Shown: positions 39,311 through 49,522, counted from the first letter of the stretch. The stretch: DNA of 64,000 bases from a bacterium (GCA_024743355.1 JANSWS010000001.1:31126-95125), one strand, 5' to 3'. Made by a program: numbers and translations. Notes: a model not told the origin generated them from the letters alone.

Positions 39311-39679
39311 ATGATTCAGCAAGAAACACGACTCGCAGTTGCAGACAACAGTGGTGCCAAGGAAGTCATGTGCATCAAAGTCCTGGGCGGTAGCCGACGA
39401 CGCTACGCCGGTCTGGGTGATGTCATCATTTGCTCGGTAAAGTCCGTCCAAGCCGGTAGCGATGTCAAAAAGAAGGCCATTGTTCGGGCGGTCGTGGTTC
39501 GCTGCAAGCAGCCCACCCGGCGACCCGATGGAAGTTATATCCGCTTCGATAGCAACGCAGTGGTTTTGATTGACAAGGACGCCAACCCTCGAGGTACACG
39601 TATCTTCGGCGCTGTCGCTCGCGAGTTGCGAGATCGACGGTTCATGAAGATCGTCAGCCTGGCCAGTGAGGTAGTTTAA
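39311..39679 (+). CDS. rplN: 50S ribosomal protein L14
   Basis: '[44 protein letters not shown]', '[31 protein letters not shown]'. Confidence 0.98.
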   Translation: MIQQETRLAVADNSGAKEVMCIKVLGGSRRRYAGLGDVIICSVKSVQAGSDVKKKAIVRAVVVRCKQPTRRPDGSYIRFDSNAVVLIDKDANPRGTRIFGAVARELRDRRFMKIVSLASEVV

Positions 39680-39741
39680 GCAGTCCGGTCGATCCGTGTC
39701 AGTTATTGTGCCGATCAGCAGTCGGCCTTGAGGAAACGAAC

Positions 39742-40086
39742 ATGTTAATTCGTGAAGGTGACGAGGTCTTGGTAATCGCGGGCGTGGAAAGCGGCAGCCG
39801 CGGCAAAGTCTTGAAGATCGACCGCGAGAAGAATCGTGTCATCGTGGAAGGCGTCAACAAGGTCTACAAGCACGTTCGCCGTAGCCAGAAGAACCCGCAA
39901 GGCGGTCGATTGAGCAAGGAAATGCCTATCAGCGCCAGTAATGTGATGCTGATTTGCCCCAAGACCGGCAAACGAACACGCGTCGGCATCCGTTACCTTC
40001 CCGATGGAAGCAAGGAACGCTACGCCAAGAAAAGCGGCGCATCACTTGGTGTGGTGGCGCCAGCCAAAGCGAAATACGCCAGCTGA
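39742..40086 (+). CDS. rplX: 50S ribosomal protein L24
   Basis: 'IREGDEVLVIAGVESGSRGKVLKIDREKNRVIVEGVNKVYKHVRRSQKNPQGGRLSKEMPISASNVMLICPKTGKRTRVG'. Confidence 0.96.
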   Translation: MLIREGDEVLVIAGVESGSRGKVLKIDREKNRVIVEGVNKVYKHVRRSQKNPQGGRLSKEMPISASNVMLICPKTGKRTRVGIRYLPDGSKERYAKKSGASLGVVAPAKAKYAS

Positions 40087-40144
40087 GATTTGGGCTGGAT
40101 CACACTACATTTGACAACGAAATTGCCAAGCAGGGTTTGGAATC

Positions 40145-40705
40145 ATGGTTCCAAGGTTACAAGAAGCTTACCTGAACAACATACGGCCTGAGCTGGCCAA
40201 ACAGCTGAACATCAAGAATCCGATGGCGATTCCCAAGTTGACGAAAATCGTGGTCAACATGGGTGTTGGCTCGGCCATCGCGGACAAGAAGAACCTTGAA
40301 CTGGCCTTTGACGCCCTGACCGATTTGTCAGGCCAGCGTCCGGTACAGACATTGGCCCGCAAGTCCATCGCAGGATTCAAGCTTCGCGAAGGCATGGCCA
40401 TCGGTTGCAAGGTAACCATGCGCCGCCAGCGGATGTACGAGTTCATGGACCGACTTTTGAGTATCGTACTTCCTCGAGTGCGTGACTTCCGAGGTGTCAG
40501 CCGCAAGGCCTTCGACGGCAATGGAAACTACAGCCTGAGCCTCTCGGAGCAACTGGTATTTCCGGAGTTGAATCCTGACAAATACACCAAGCCTCAAGGT
40601 ATGAACATTACAATTTGCACAACCGCCCGAACCAATGAAGAGGCACTCTTGCTTCTGGAAATGTTTGGGATGCCGTTTAAGGCGGCCAAGTCGCCCGCGG
40701 CCTAG
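40145..40705 (+). CDS. rplE: 50S ribosomal protein L5
   Basis: '[18 protein letters not shown]', '[55 protein letters not shown]'. Confidence 0.97.
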   Translation: MVPRLQEAYLNNIRPELAKQLNIKNPMAIPKLTKIVVNMGVGSAIADKKNLELAFDALTDLSGQRPVQTLARKSIAGFKLREGMAIGCKVTMRRQRMYEFMDRLLSIVLPRVRDFRGVSRKAFDGNGNYSLSLSEQLVFPELNPDKYTKPQGMNITICTTARTNEEALLLLEMFGMPFKAAKSPAA

Positions 40706-40720
40706 CGGAGCTGACCGTCC

Positions 40721-40765
40721 AGTTGTTGGATGGCCGGCGGTTGGATGGCCAGCTGCTGGATGTTT
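40721..40765. repeat. 15 bp degenerate tandem repeat, 3 units
   Basis: agttgttggatggcc / ggcggttggatggcc / agctgctggatgttt. Confidence 0.7.
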
Positions 40766-40856
40766 GGTGTGCCGACTGCGACCAAGGGCAAGGTTTGGCA
40801 ATTGATTTTGAGCAGAATGTTTTTTTGAGAAACTATTAGGACCGGATAGATATCCC

Positions 40857-41042
40857 GTGGCAAGTAAAAGCAAGATCGCCAAAGCAAAGCGGAGCCCCAA
40901 GTTTTCCGTCCGTCGCGAGAACCGATGCAAACTTTGCGGACGTCCGCGTGCGGTATATCGCAAGTTCGGTATTTGCCGTATTTGCTTCCGGAAGCTGGCC
41001 GACCAGGGTTTGATTCCGGGTGTTCGCAAAGCAAGCTGGTAG
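40857..41042 (+). CDS. rpsN: 30S ribosomal protein S14, zinc-ribbon type Z
   Basis: '[40 protein letters not shown]'; GTG start. Confidence 0.96.
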   Translation: MASKSKIAKAKRSPKFSVRRENRCKLCGRPRAVYRKFGICRICFRKLADQGLIPGVRKASW

Positions 41043-41229
41043 TTGGCTTCGGGCCATCGTGCCTGCTTGATAACAAGTTGATTTAGCTAGAGTGAGTGTT
41101 CTGCTCTCCTCGTGGAGACAGCTGGTTTCGAACCGCGTGGCGGGGCGGGGCTTGAAGAAGAGCTCATTTAAGATTTTTAAGATGCATTGGTTTGGCCCAT
41201 TCCGTGTCGTTAGAGGGACATAAACCACG

Positions 41230-41625
41230 ATGATGACAGATCCTATCGCTGACATGCTGACTCGTATTAGAAATGCAGTGCGCGTAGAGCGACCGCATGT
41301 CGACATTCCGACATCACGAGTGAAACTCGGCGTGGCAGAGGTACTGAAGCGAGAAGGCTATATTTGGGACTACAAAGAGCTGGAGGCCGAGCCGGTTAAT
41401 ACGCTCCGCATCGAGTTGAAGTACGGTCCCAATGGAGAACGCGTGATCCAGACCATCCAGCGGGTCAGCAAGCCCGGACGTCGCGTCTTCAGTAAGAGTC
41501 GCGAGCTTCGTCCGGTATTGAATGGGCTGGGGATATCGATCATCAGCACGAGCCAGGGGGTGGTCAGTGATCGCGAAGCTCGCCAACAGAACATTGGTGG
41601 CGAAGTACTTTGCGAAGTCTGCTAG
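41230..41625 (+). CDS. rpsH: 30S ribosomal protein S8
   Basis: 'MTDPIADMLTRIRNAVRVERPHVDIPTSRVKLGVAEVLKREGYI', 'GLGISIISTSQGVVSDREARQQNIGGEVLCEVC'. Confidence 0.98.
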   Translation: MMTDPIADMLTRIRNAVRVERPHVDIPTSRVKLGVAEVLKREGYIWDYKELEAEPVNTLRIELKYGPNGERVIQTIQRVSKPGRRVFSKSRELRPVLNGLGISIISTSQGVVSDREARQQNIGGEVLCEVC

Positions 41626-41686
41626 CTCCTCGGCAAATACCAACTATTTACCTATCTGCAATGGACCTTGAGTCTCGAACTTAGCC

Positions 41687-42229
41687 ATGTCACGTATTGG
41701 AAAAAAACCGGTCCCCATCGTCGACGGTGTGGAAGTCAATGTGGCCGATCGCGTCATCTCGGTGAAAGGTCCGAAAGGACAGCTGGAGTTTAAGCACCGG
41801 CCCGAGATCGCTGTGTCCGTCGACCAGGACGACAATTCGGTAAGCGTTTCGCGGAGCAGCGACGAGCGAACCTCGCGGGAGCTGCACGGAATGACACGTG
41901 CCGTCATCAACAATATGATTGTGGGTGTCAAAGACGGTTACGAGAAGCGACTGGAAGTCGTCGGCGTGGGATACATTTGCGCCGTCCAGGGAAAACAGCT
42001 GCAATTGCGGGTGGGTTTCGCCAATGAACTGAAGAAAGAGATTCCGGAAGGTCTCAACGTGACTTGCCCGGATCAAACTCACATTGTCATTCAAGGCTGC
42101 GACAAACAAAAGGTTGGGCAGTTTGCGGCTGAAGTTCGTGCGTTGCGTAAGCCGGAGCCCTACAAGGGCAAGGGAATCCGCTACCAGGGCGAGCAGATCA
42201 AACTCAAGCCTGGTAAGTCTGCCACCTGA
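41687..42229 (+). CDS. rplF: 50S ribosomal protein L6
   Basis: 'MSRIGKKPVPIVDGVEVNVADRVISVKGPKGQLE', 'EPYKGKGIRYQGEQIKLKPGKSA'. Confidence 0.98.
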   Translation: MSRIGKKPVPIVDGVEVNVADRVISVKGPKGQLEFKHRPEIAVSVDQDDNSVSVSRSSDERTSRELHGMTRAVINNMIVGVKDGYEKRLEVVGVGYICAVQGKQLQLRVGFANELKKEIPEGLNVTCPDQTHIVIQGCDKQKVGQFAAEVRALRKPEPYKGKGIRYQGEQIKLKPGKSAT

Positions 42230-42272
42230 TTCGACTTTATTGTCTACATTTTGATATCGCGGGTAGTCTGTC

Positions 42273-42635
42273 GTGAAACTCAAGAAGATCATCAACAACC
42301 AGCGCAAGCGTCGCCGCTTCCGCGTGAGAAACAAGCTCCGAGGCAATTCGCTGCGTCCGAGGTTGAGCGTGCAGCGAACGCTGAAACACTTTTCCTGTCA
42401 GTTAATTGATGACGAGAAGGGAGCCACCTTGGCTTCCGCTTCCACTCGCGAACAATCATTGGGAGTTACCAATGGTGGCAATTGCGAGGCGGCATCGGCA
42501 ATTGGCAAGGCTATCGCCGAGCGAGCTCAGGCCGCCGGCGTCAAGTCGGTTCAGCTGGATCGAGGGGCTTGCAAGTATCACGGTAGAGTAGCCGCTTTCG
42601 CGGATGCGGCTCGCGAAGCAGGTTTGGAGTTTTAG
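42273..42635 (+). CDS. rplR: 50S ribosomal protein L18
   Basis: '[48 protein letters not shown]', '[26 protein letters not shown]'. Confidence 0.96.
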   Translation: MKLKKIINNQRKRRRFRVRNKLRGNSLRPRLSVQRTLKHFSCQLIDDEKGATLASASTREQSLGVTNGGNCEAASAIGKAIAERAQAAGVKSVQLDRGACKYHGRVAAFADAAREAGLEF

Positions 42636-42677
42636 GGCTGGCCACCAACGGCAATTTCACTTCGGAGTAATACATTC

Positions 42678-43166
42678 GTGGCGAATGCAAACGAACAATC
42701 TGGCGACGGCTCCATTGAGCGCGTGCTGAAAATCAAACGCTGTGCAGCGGTAGTCAAAGGTGGTCGACGCTTTAGCTTCGCGGCTCTGGTCGTGGTTGGC
42801 GACGGCAAGGGACGCGTTGGCTTCGGATATGGCAAGGCCAATGAAGTTCCGCCGAGCGTACAGAAAGCTCAAAAGCAGGCCAATCGTGAAATGATCGAAG
42901 TGAGCCTGATCGATGGCACCATTCCTCACCGCGTCGTCGGAGAATATGGTGCGGCCAAAGTAATTCTGCTGCCGGCCAACCCCGGTACGGGCATCATCGC
43001 CGGTCCTGCAGTGCGAGCCGTGTGTGAAGCCGCTGGAATTCGCGACATCCTGACCAAAAGCTTTAGCTCGAACAATCCCTCAGTTCTGGTGAAGGCAACA
43101 TTCGAAGCCATCAAAAAGCTCCGCACTCGTGAAGATGTGGAAAGATTACGTGGAGTTTCACTGTAA
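42678..43166 (+). CDS. rpsE: 30S ribosomal protein S5
   Basis: '[51 protein letters not shown]'. Confidence 0.97.
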   Translation: MANANEQSGDGSIERVLKIKRCAAVVKGGRRFSFAALVVVGDGKGRVGFGYGKANEVPPSVQKAQKQANREMIEVSLIDGTIPHRVVGEYGAAKVILLPANPGTGIIAGPAVRAVCEAAGIRDILTKSFSSNNPSVLVKATFEAIKKLRTREDVERLRGVSL

Positions 43167-43657
43167 TGAGATTGGACGAAGTTAACCGCGGTATCAACAA
43201 GAATCGCAAGAAGCGTCGCATTGGACGCGGAAATGCATCAGGCCAAGGCAAGACCGCTGGCCGCGGCCAAGATGGTCAGAAATCGCGTCGCGGCTATTCG
43301 CGGCACCCGGGTCGTGTGGGTGAAGACCTGCCGATGATTCGCCGCATTCCGAAGCGCGGTTTCAATAACCGCTTCGCCGTAACCGTGGTGGCTCTAAATG
43401 TTCGTGACCTGGCTGCCGCCTTTGCCGCCGGTGATGAAGTCAGCCCCGAGACGCTGCAGCAGAAGGGCGTGGTCAAGAAAACCTTTGACGAAATCAAGAT
43501 CCTCGGCGAAGGCGAAGTCGACAAGGCTCTGACGGTCACTGCTCACCGCTTTAGCGCATCCGCCAAACAGAAAATTGAGGCCGCTGGAGGCTCGGTAACG
43601 CAATTGCCGGCAAAACGCACTCCCGCCGAGCGGGTCGCTGCCAAAGCCCAACAGTAG
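43166..43657 (+). CDS. rplO: 50S ribosomal protein L15
   Basis: 'RLDEVNRGINKNRKKRRIGRGNASGQGKTAGRGQDGQKSRRGYSRHPG', 'IRRIPKRGFNNRF'; TAATG overlap with rpsE. Confidence 0.96.
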   Translation: MRLDEVNRGINKNRKKRRIGRGNASGQGKTAGRGQDGQKSRRGYSRHPGRVGEDLPMIRRIPKRGFNNRFAVTVVALNVRDLAAAFAAGDEVSPETLQQKGVVKKTFDEIKILGEGEVDKALTVTAHRFSASAKQKIEAAGGSVTQLPAKRTPAERVAAKAQQ

Positions 43658-43916
43658 TTGTAACCGTCGCTTCGGCAGATAGCCACCAATTGGTAATGCC
43701 GGCGGAGTGACACTTCGCTATCATAGGCTGCCGTCGAACCGCCGCTGGCCCCGGACAGCCGCTGGCTTAATGTTCAGCGACCTGAAGAGCAGTCGATGGG
43801 GGCTCGGTCCAGAACAAGGTCACGGCTAAAATAGTGCCACCATCTGCCCCGCCTCGCTTGTACGCGTTGCCGCAGGAAGTGCAAATGCGAAATGCAGACC
43901 TTAGGAGTCGTATCTG

Positions 43917-45293
43917 ATGTGGGAAAAAATTAGGGTCGTCTTTACGATTCCAGAACTGAGGCAGAAGATTCTGCTGACTCTGGCTCTGCTCGGTGTCTAC
44001 CGAATCGGCTACCAGATTCCACTGCCAATGGTGCGCTTCAATGCCGCCGGAACGGGAAACCAGGTCGACGATTTTCTCGAGCGATTCTCTGTTTTTGCTG
44101 CCACTGACTTGCGTCAGCTGACGATCTTCGGCCTGGGGATCATGCCCTACATTTCGGCCTCCATCGTCTTCCAACTACTCGGCAGCGTCTGGAAGCCCAT
44201 TGAGCAACTCCGCAAGGAGGGCCAGACGGGCATGCGGAAAATCAATGAATACACCCGCTACCTGACGGTCTTCCTGTGCATCCTGCAGAGCTGGATGTTT
44301 TTAAAGTACGTCATTATGAGCAATCCCGCCAATATTGCTCCGGAGTTCTACGCCGCCGGCACGGACACACTGCACTTCGGTTGGCAGCTGACGGCGGTTG
44401 CCATCATGACCTGCGGAACAGTCTTTCTGATGTGGTTGGGCGAGCAGATTGACGAATACGGGATCGGAAACGGCATCAGCTTGCTGATCATGGCCAGTAT
44501 CCTGGCTCAGATGCCGCGGGCTTTGATCGAATTGCGTCAGAATATGACCACCGAGCTGAGCGGTTCATCAGGTGAAATCGGACCGGATAAGTTGATCGTA
44601 CTGGCTGCCTTGTTCGTTGCCGTTGTCTTCGGAGTCGTGTTTATCACACTCGGTCAACGACGAATTCAGACTCAAAGCGCCAAGCATGTTCGTGGTCGCC
44701 GTGTCTATGGCGGTACCAAACAATACTTGCCCTTGCGTATCAACCAGGCTGGTGTAATGCCGATTATCTTCGCCAGTAGCTTGTTGATGATTCCCGGTTT
44801 GCTATTCGGTGTAATGGCTGGCTGGTTTTCAGATCCGGAATCCCCCACATCGATTTGGTCCAGGATTTCGGGTTTCTTGACCATGCTGGCTACCGGGCTT
44901 AGCACTGGACAGTCGCTGTTGTACATCGTGCTGTACATCGTATTGATCTTCTTTTTCTGCTATTTCTGGACGTCGATTACCTTCAATCCGAAGGAGATGT
45001 CCGAAAACCTCAAAGATCACGGGACTTTCATTCCCGGTTATCGCCCCGGAAAGCGGACGGCCGATTACCTGGAAAAAGTCATGATCCGCATTACCTACGT
45101 GGGCGCAGCGTTTTTGGCTGCGGTTGCGATCGTTCCCATTCTGGTGAATATACAGCTGGCAATCCCGTTTTCGGTCGCGTCCTTTTACGGAGGAACCAGT
45201 CTGCTAATTGCGGTGAGTGTGGCCTTCGACTTGATTCAGAAGATTGATAACCACTTGCTGATGAGGAACTATCGCGGTCTTCTGGAATCGTGA
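43917..45293 (+). CDS. secY: Preprotein translocase subunit SecY
   Basis: 'LRQKILLTLALLGVYRIGYQIPLP', 'TIFGLGIMPYISASIVFQLL', 'PLRINQAGVMPIIFASSLLMIPGL', 'GTFIPGYRPGKRTADYLEKVMIRITYVGA'. Confidence 0.98.
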   Translation: MWEKIRVVFTIPELRQKILLTLALLGVYRIGYQIPLPMVRFNAAGTGNQVDDFLERFSVFAATDLRQLTIFGLGIMPYISASIVFQLLGSVWKPIEQLRKEGQTGMRKINEYTRYLTVFLCILQSWMFLKYVIMSNPANIAPEFYAAGTDTLHFGWQLTAVAIMTCGTVFLMWLGEQIDEYGIGNGISLLIMASILAQMPRALIELRQNMTTELSGSSGEIGPDKLIVLAALFVAVVFGVVFITLGQRRIQTQSAKHVRGRRVYGGTKQYLPLRINQAGVMPIIFASSLLMIPGLLFGVMAGWFSDPESPTSIWSRISGFLTMLATGLSTGQSLLYIVLYIVLIFFFCYFWTSITFNPKEMSENLKDHGTFIPGYRPGKRTADYLEKVMIRITYVGAAFLAAVAIVPILVNIQLAIPFSVASFYGGTSLLIAVSVAFDLIQKIDNHLLMRNYRGLLES

Positions 45294-45488
45294 TCGCCTT
45301 GCGGTTTGGAACCGATCCAAGAGTACCGGCCGTTCGGCTTTAGCCGTGGTTCTCCTCGCTTGGCGAATAGGTTTCTTTGGTTCGTTGGCCGCTCGGCGAA
45401 GCTTGGTTTCCGGCTGCCATCGTTGGCGTCGTCGAGTTCCACCCATTGGTTAGAGCGGTTCCGCTGGCAGCTTTGAGGTCTGGCTCGG

Positions 45489-46082
45489 ATGCGTATTGTC
45501 TTGATCGGGCCTCCAGGAGCGGGTAAGGGTACTCAGTGCAAACGCTTAACGCAGCTGCTCAAGATCCCTCAGCTTTCCACCGGTGAGATGTTGCGGGCCT
45601 TGCGCCCGGGTGGAGCCGAGCAAACGGCCCTGGAAAGCTGGGTGGCAGATCATCTGCACGATGGTGGTCTGGCGCCGGACGCACTGGTCATGCAGATGTT
45701 GGCCGACAGGCTGCAGCGCGAAGAGTGCCAGAGAGGTTATCTACTGGATGGTTTTCCACGGACGGTTGAGCAGGCAAAGATGCTCTGTGCGTACCTCGAC
45801 CACCAGCAATCCAAGCTGGACTTGGCTTTGGAATTGCGTACAGATCGGAGTGTGCTGCTCGAGCGGCTGCGGAAGCGTTCAGCAACCGAAAGTCGGTCGG
45901 ATGACAACGAGCAAACCATTCAGGCCAGATTGAGAGTATTTAAGCAGCAGACAACACCTGTGCTCGACTATTACCGAGAACGGGGATTGTTGAAGACGAT
46001 TCAGGCTGGACTGCCTGCGGACGATGTGTTTGAGCAGATCCGTGAGGTCATCACCGAAAACGTTGGGATTCTGCCCGGCTGA
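45489..46082 (+). CDS. adk: Adenylate kinase
   Basis: 'MRIVLIGPPGAGKGTQCKRLTQLLKIPQLSTGEMLRA', 'GYLLDGFPRTVEQAKML'. Confidence 0.95.
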   Translation: MRIVLIGPPGAGKGTQCKRLTQLLKIPQLSTGEMLRALRPGGAEQTALESWVADHLHDGGLAPDALVMQMLADRLQREECQRGYLLDGFPRTVEQAKMLCAYLDHQQSKLDLALELRTDRSVLLERLRKRSATESRSDDNEQTIQARLRVFKQQTTPVLDYYRERGLLKTIQAGLPADDVFEQIREVITENVGILPG

Positions 46083-46397
46083 ATGGCCGTACAACGGAGC
46101 TGGATCCTTGCGAATTCCAGGTTCCTGGCCAGGACGCCAGCAGCGACGCAGATTGGGTTTTGGCGTGCGACTGCGGGTAATCCGTCATGGCATCGATTGC
46201 CCAGATGGTTGCCACCGGAACAGAGCGTCAAACCGTTGACAGGGAAACCTCCGCAAGCATCCGTTTCGACTTGTCAATATGGGTTTTCCTGGGATACAAT
46301 GCTCGATTCGCGGATTGTCGACCGTCCTCAGCGGGCCTAGCCATTGCCGTAAACACTTACACAATAAAGACTTAAGAACAAATACAAGGAGCGTTCC

Positions 46398-46781
46398 GTG
46401 CCGCGTCTACTCGGTGTGGATATTCCCAACGACAAAAAGGTTGAGATTTCGCTGACCTACTTGTACGGCGTTGGTCCCCACGTTGCTCGCGAAGCCTGTG
46501 TGAAGACCAAGATCGATCCTTTGAAACCTGCAAGCGAGCTGGACGAAGATGAGCTTAGCCGCTTATCGACCTTGCTAGAACGCGAGTATACGGTCGAGGG
46601 TCCGCTGCGCCGCACGAAGACGCAGAACATTAACCGGCTCAAAGAAATTCGCTGCTATCGCGGTTTGCGACATCGTATGAGCTTGCCGGTACGTGGACAG
46701 CGAACCAGAACGAACGCGCGAACTCGCAAAGGTCCGCGGAAAACGGTTGCGGGCAAGAAGGGCGTCAAGGACTTACGCTAA
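46398..46781 (+). CDS. rpsM: 30S ribosomal protein S13
   Basis: 'PRLLGVDIPNDKKVEISLTYLYGVGPHVAREACVKTKID', 'CYRGLRHRMSLPVRGQRTRTNARTRKGPRKTVAGKK'; GTG start. Confidence 0.97.
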   Translation: MPRLLGVDIPNDKKVEISLTYLYGVGPHVAREACVKTKIDPLKPASELDEDELSRLSTLLEREYTVEGPLRRTKTQNINRLKEIRCYRGLRHRMSLPVRGQRTRTNARTRKGPRKTVAGKKGVKDLR

Positions 46782-46817
46782 GGCCGGCCGTCTTGGCGGA
46801 CGGGCGTCTGGCGGAGT

Positions 46818-46866
46818 TGGTTCCTGGCGATGCTGGGTTCCTAGCCTGCTGGATTCCTGGCTCGCT
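46818..46866. repeat. ~16 bp degenerate tandem repeat, 3 units
   Basis: tggttcctggcgatgct / gggttcctagcctgct / ggattcctggctcgct. Confidence 0.65.
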
Positions 46867-47115
46867 GGACTGTCACCCTGGAGCAGGATAAGGCCCTGTT
46901 CGGACGTTGAGGGTTTTTGTTTTGCACGGATGCGGGCTCTGGCAACTTTGCGAAGTGCGGAGCCTGGAGGTTGGAGTGGTAGCCGTCGAAGCGGAAGTGG
47001 CGTGCTGCGGTCGGGTACATAAACTTCGGCACCTGCTCGAATGGAGCGTCGCTGGAAGTCAAACGCAATTTAAGACTGATTGATTACACATAAGAATCGT
47101 TGGTGAGGAATCTCC

Positions 47116-47496
47116 GTGGCAAAGGTAAAGAGAAGAAAGCAGCGTCGCAATGTGACGGTCGGCGTGGCCCACATTTGTTCGACGTTCAACAACACGACGG
47201 TGACGATCACGGACAACAAGGGAGACACCCTGTGTTGGGCCAGTGCCGGCACGTGCGGCTTCAAGGGAAGCCGAAAGAGCACGCCTTTCGCTGGTCAAGT
47301 AGCCGCCCAGCAAGCAGCCGAGAAGGCAGCCAAGTTTGGTGTCAAAGAGTTGGAAGTCAAAGTGAAGGGGCCGGGTTCGGGTCGCGAGAGTGCAATCACC
47401 GCGTTGCAAGCCGCCGGGATGACGGTCAAGCTCATCGAGGACGTGACTCCCATTCCGCACAACGGATGTCGCCCGCGTAAGCGCCGCCGCGTGTAA
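47116..47496 (+). CDS. rpsK: 30S ribosomal protein S11
   Basis: '[59 protein letters not shown]', '[18 protein letters not shown]'; GTG start. Confidence 0.97.
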   Translation: MAKVKRRKQRRNVTVGVAHICSTFNNTTVTITDNKGDTLCWASAGTCGFKGSRKSTPFAGQVAAQQAAEKAAKFGVKELEVKVKGPGSGRESAITALQAAGMTVKLIEDVTPIPHNGCRPRKRRRV

Positions 47497-47608
47497 GCCA
47501 GTCCTGGCTTGTGGCGCGCATTACCGCTTTTGCATTATCTCGAGTATTGCTCCGCTTCAAAGCATTACTCGCACTTGACCGCATACAGTCATCAACAGGA
47601 ACACACAT

Positions 47609-48601
47609 ATGCATATTAAGTGGCGTGGCCTGGAGCTTCCCAGCGCTGTCCATCCTGATCAGCATACGCTTTCACCGACTTACGGTAAATTTATCGCCGA
47701 ACCTTTCGAGCGCGGCTTTGGCACAACCGTAGGCAATAGCCTGCGACGTGTACTGCTGTCGAGCTTGGAAGGAAGCGCGATCACGCAGATCAAGATTCGT
47801 GGCGCTCAGCATGAATTCTCGACGATCCCAGGTGTTCTGGAAGATGTCACGGATATCGTGTTGAACGTCAAGTCGCTGGTGGTCAAGAACCACAGCGATT
47901 CCACCCGTGTCATTACTGTCGAGCGTAATTCGGCGGGTGTCATCACCGGCGAAGACGTGCAGACCGATGCGGATGTGGAAGTGATCAATAAGCACCACGT
48001 ACTGGCAACCTTGACCGATGACGTCTCGTTTGTCATGGAGATGGTGGTCGAAAACGGTCGAGGCTACGTGCCGGCGACCGAGCACAGCACGCGAGACCAT
48101 GAGATTGGCATTATCCCGATCGATGCCGTCTTCAGCCCTGTGGTGCGTGTTCGTTACGACGTCGAGGAGACGCGCGTAGGCCAGAAGACCAACTACGACA
48201 AACTCAATCTCGAAATCTGGACGGACGGCTCCATCGGCCCCGAGATGGCATTGGTGGAGTCTGCCAAGATCTTCCGCAAGCACTTGAACCCCTTTGTCCA
48301 GTACACCGAATTGGGTCAGCAAGTCCACGCGACCGCCCGCGGTGGCCCCGGTTCCGCCGAGGCACAATTGGAAGCCAAGTTGAATACTGCGGTTGCTGAA
48401 CTGCGGCTAAGCGTGCGTGCTGCCAACTGTCTGGAGAGCGAAGGAATTCACCTGATCCGGGAACTCGTGCAACGTAACGAAGATCAGTTGTTGGAAATTC
48501 GCAATTTTGGCGAGACAACGCTTACCGAAGTTCGCGACAAGCTGGCCACCTTGGGCCTGCACTTGGGCATGCGTTTGCCCTCCCAGCAAAGCTTTCAGTA
48601 A
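47609..48601 (+). CDS. rpoA: DNA-directed RNA polymerase subunit alpha
   Basis: '[62 protein letters not shown]'; C-terminal alpha-CTD. Confidence 0.98.
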   Translation: MHIKWRGLELPSAVHPDQHTLSPTYGKFIAEPFERGFGTTVGNSLRRVLLSSLEGSAITQIKIRGAQHEFSTIPGVLEDVTDIVLNVKSLVVKNHSDSTRVITVERNSAGVITGEDVQTDADVEVINKHHVLATLTDDVSFVMEMVVENGRGYVPATEHSTRDHEIGIIPIDAVFSPVVRVRYDVEETRVGQKTNYDKLNLEIWTDGSIGPEMALVESAKIFRKHLNPFVQYTELGQQVHATARGGPGSAEAQLEAKLNTAVAELRLSVRAANCLESEGIHLIRELVQRNEDQLLEIRNFGETTLTEVRDKLATLGLHLGMRLPSQQSFQ

Positions 48602-48661
48602 GCGGCCTTTAGTTTGCCCATTAAACAAATAATTGTTGGTATCGAATAACGGTTAACAGCC

Positions 48662-49351
48662 ATGAGACATAGAAGACATGGGCGAACACTTGGGCGTTCG
48701 CCAAGCCACCGAAAAGCCATGTACCGTAATATGGCTTCGGCGTTGATTCTGACCGAGCGTCCAGAGTCTGAGTTGGATGACAACGCGCCCAAAGTCAAGG
48801 GACGTATCGTCACCACCTTGGCCAAGGCTAAGGAAATTCGTCCCATGGTGGAACGCTGTGTGACGATTGCCAAGAAGGGCATTGCTGCTGAGAAAGCGGC
48901 CGCACCCTACGCTACCTCCGCGGAACGCAACTCTTCCGAATGGAAGCAGTGGCGAGAATCGGATGACTACGGCAAATGGGTCGATGCCAATGCTCCGGCC
49001 GTAACTGCCCGCCGCCGTTTGTTCAAGATCCTTAGAAGCAAAGAAGCCGTTTCCATTTTGATGGACGAGATTGCCGAAAGGTTCGAGGACAGGCCTGGCG
49101 GTTACACCCGCATTATGCGGCTCGCCACTCCGCGACTGGGAGATGCTGGAACACGCGCTATTCTCGAGTTCGTTGGCAAGAACGACCGCGTCGTGAAACG
49201 CAGCGAAAAGCCTGAGTTTGGCGGAAATGAGGAAGCCGAGGACGAAGCCCCGTCGGCAACCGCCGAGGCGGAAGCGGAGGCTGCTGATGCGGAGACATCC
49301 GCCGAAACCACGGCGGAAGCAAGCGAATCCTCTGACGAGAAGAAAGAGTAG
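48662..49351 (+). CDS. rplQ: 50S ribosomal protein L17 with long acidic C-terminal extension
   Basis: 'MRHRRHGRTLGRSPSHRKAMYRNMASALILTER', 'GGYTRIMRLATPRLGDAGTRAILEFV'. Confidence 0.95.
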   Translation: MRHRRHGRTLGRSPSHRKAMYRNMASALILTERPESELDDNAPKVKGRIVTTLAKAKEIRPMVERCVTIAKKGIAAEKAAAPYATSAERNSSEWKQWRESDDYGKWVDANAPAVTARRRLFKILRSKEAVSILMDEIAERFEDRPGGYTRIMRLATPRLGDAGTRAILEFVGKNDRVVKRSEKPEFGGNEEAEDEAPSATAEAEAEAADAETSAETTAEASESSDEKKE

Positions 49352-49357
49352 TTAGCC

Positions 49358-49522
49358 ATGGCCAAGAGCAAGAAAAAGAAAGAGATCGTTCATCTCGTCT
49401 GCGAAGAATCCGGCGATTACAACTACACGCTGAAACGCAGGACCGGAGGCGAGAAACTCCGCATCAAGAAGTTCTGCCCACGCTTGCGGAAGCACACCGT
49501 GCATGTTGAGAAGAAAAAGTAG
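49358..49522 (+). CDS. rpmG: 50S ribosomal protein L33
   Basis: Own translation (not in ORF track): MAKSKKKKEIVHLVCEESGDYNYTLKRRTGGEKLRIKKFCPRLRKHTVHVEKKK. Confidence 0.92.
   Translation: MAKSKKKKEIVHLVCEESGDYNYTLKRRTGGEKLRIKKFCPRLRKHTVHVEKKK

Noticed and set aside
40328-41029. 233-aa minus ORF with HPTAGHPTTGRS repeats
   Set aside because: Antisense to rplE and rpsN; the peptide repeats only reflect the 15 bp spacer tandem repeat
46083-46375. Short ORFs in the adk-rpsM gap as candidate L36/IF-1
   Set aside because: Translations do not match L36 (MKVRxSVKxxCxxCK) or IF-1; left as non-coding
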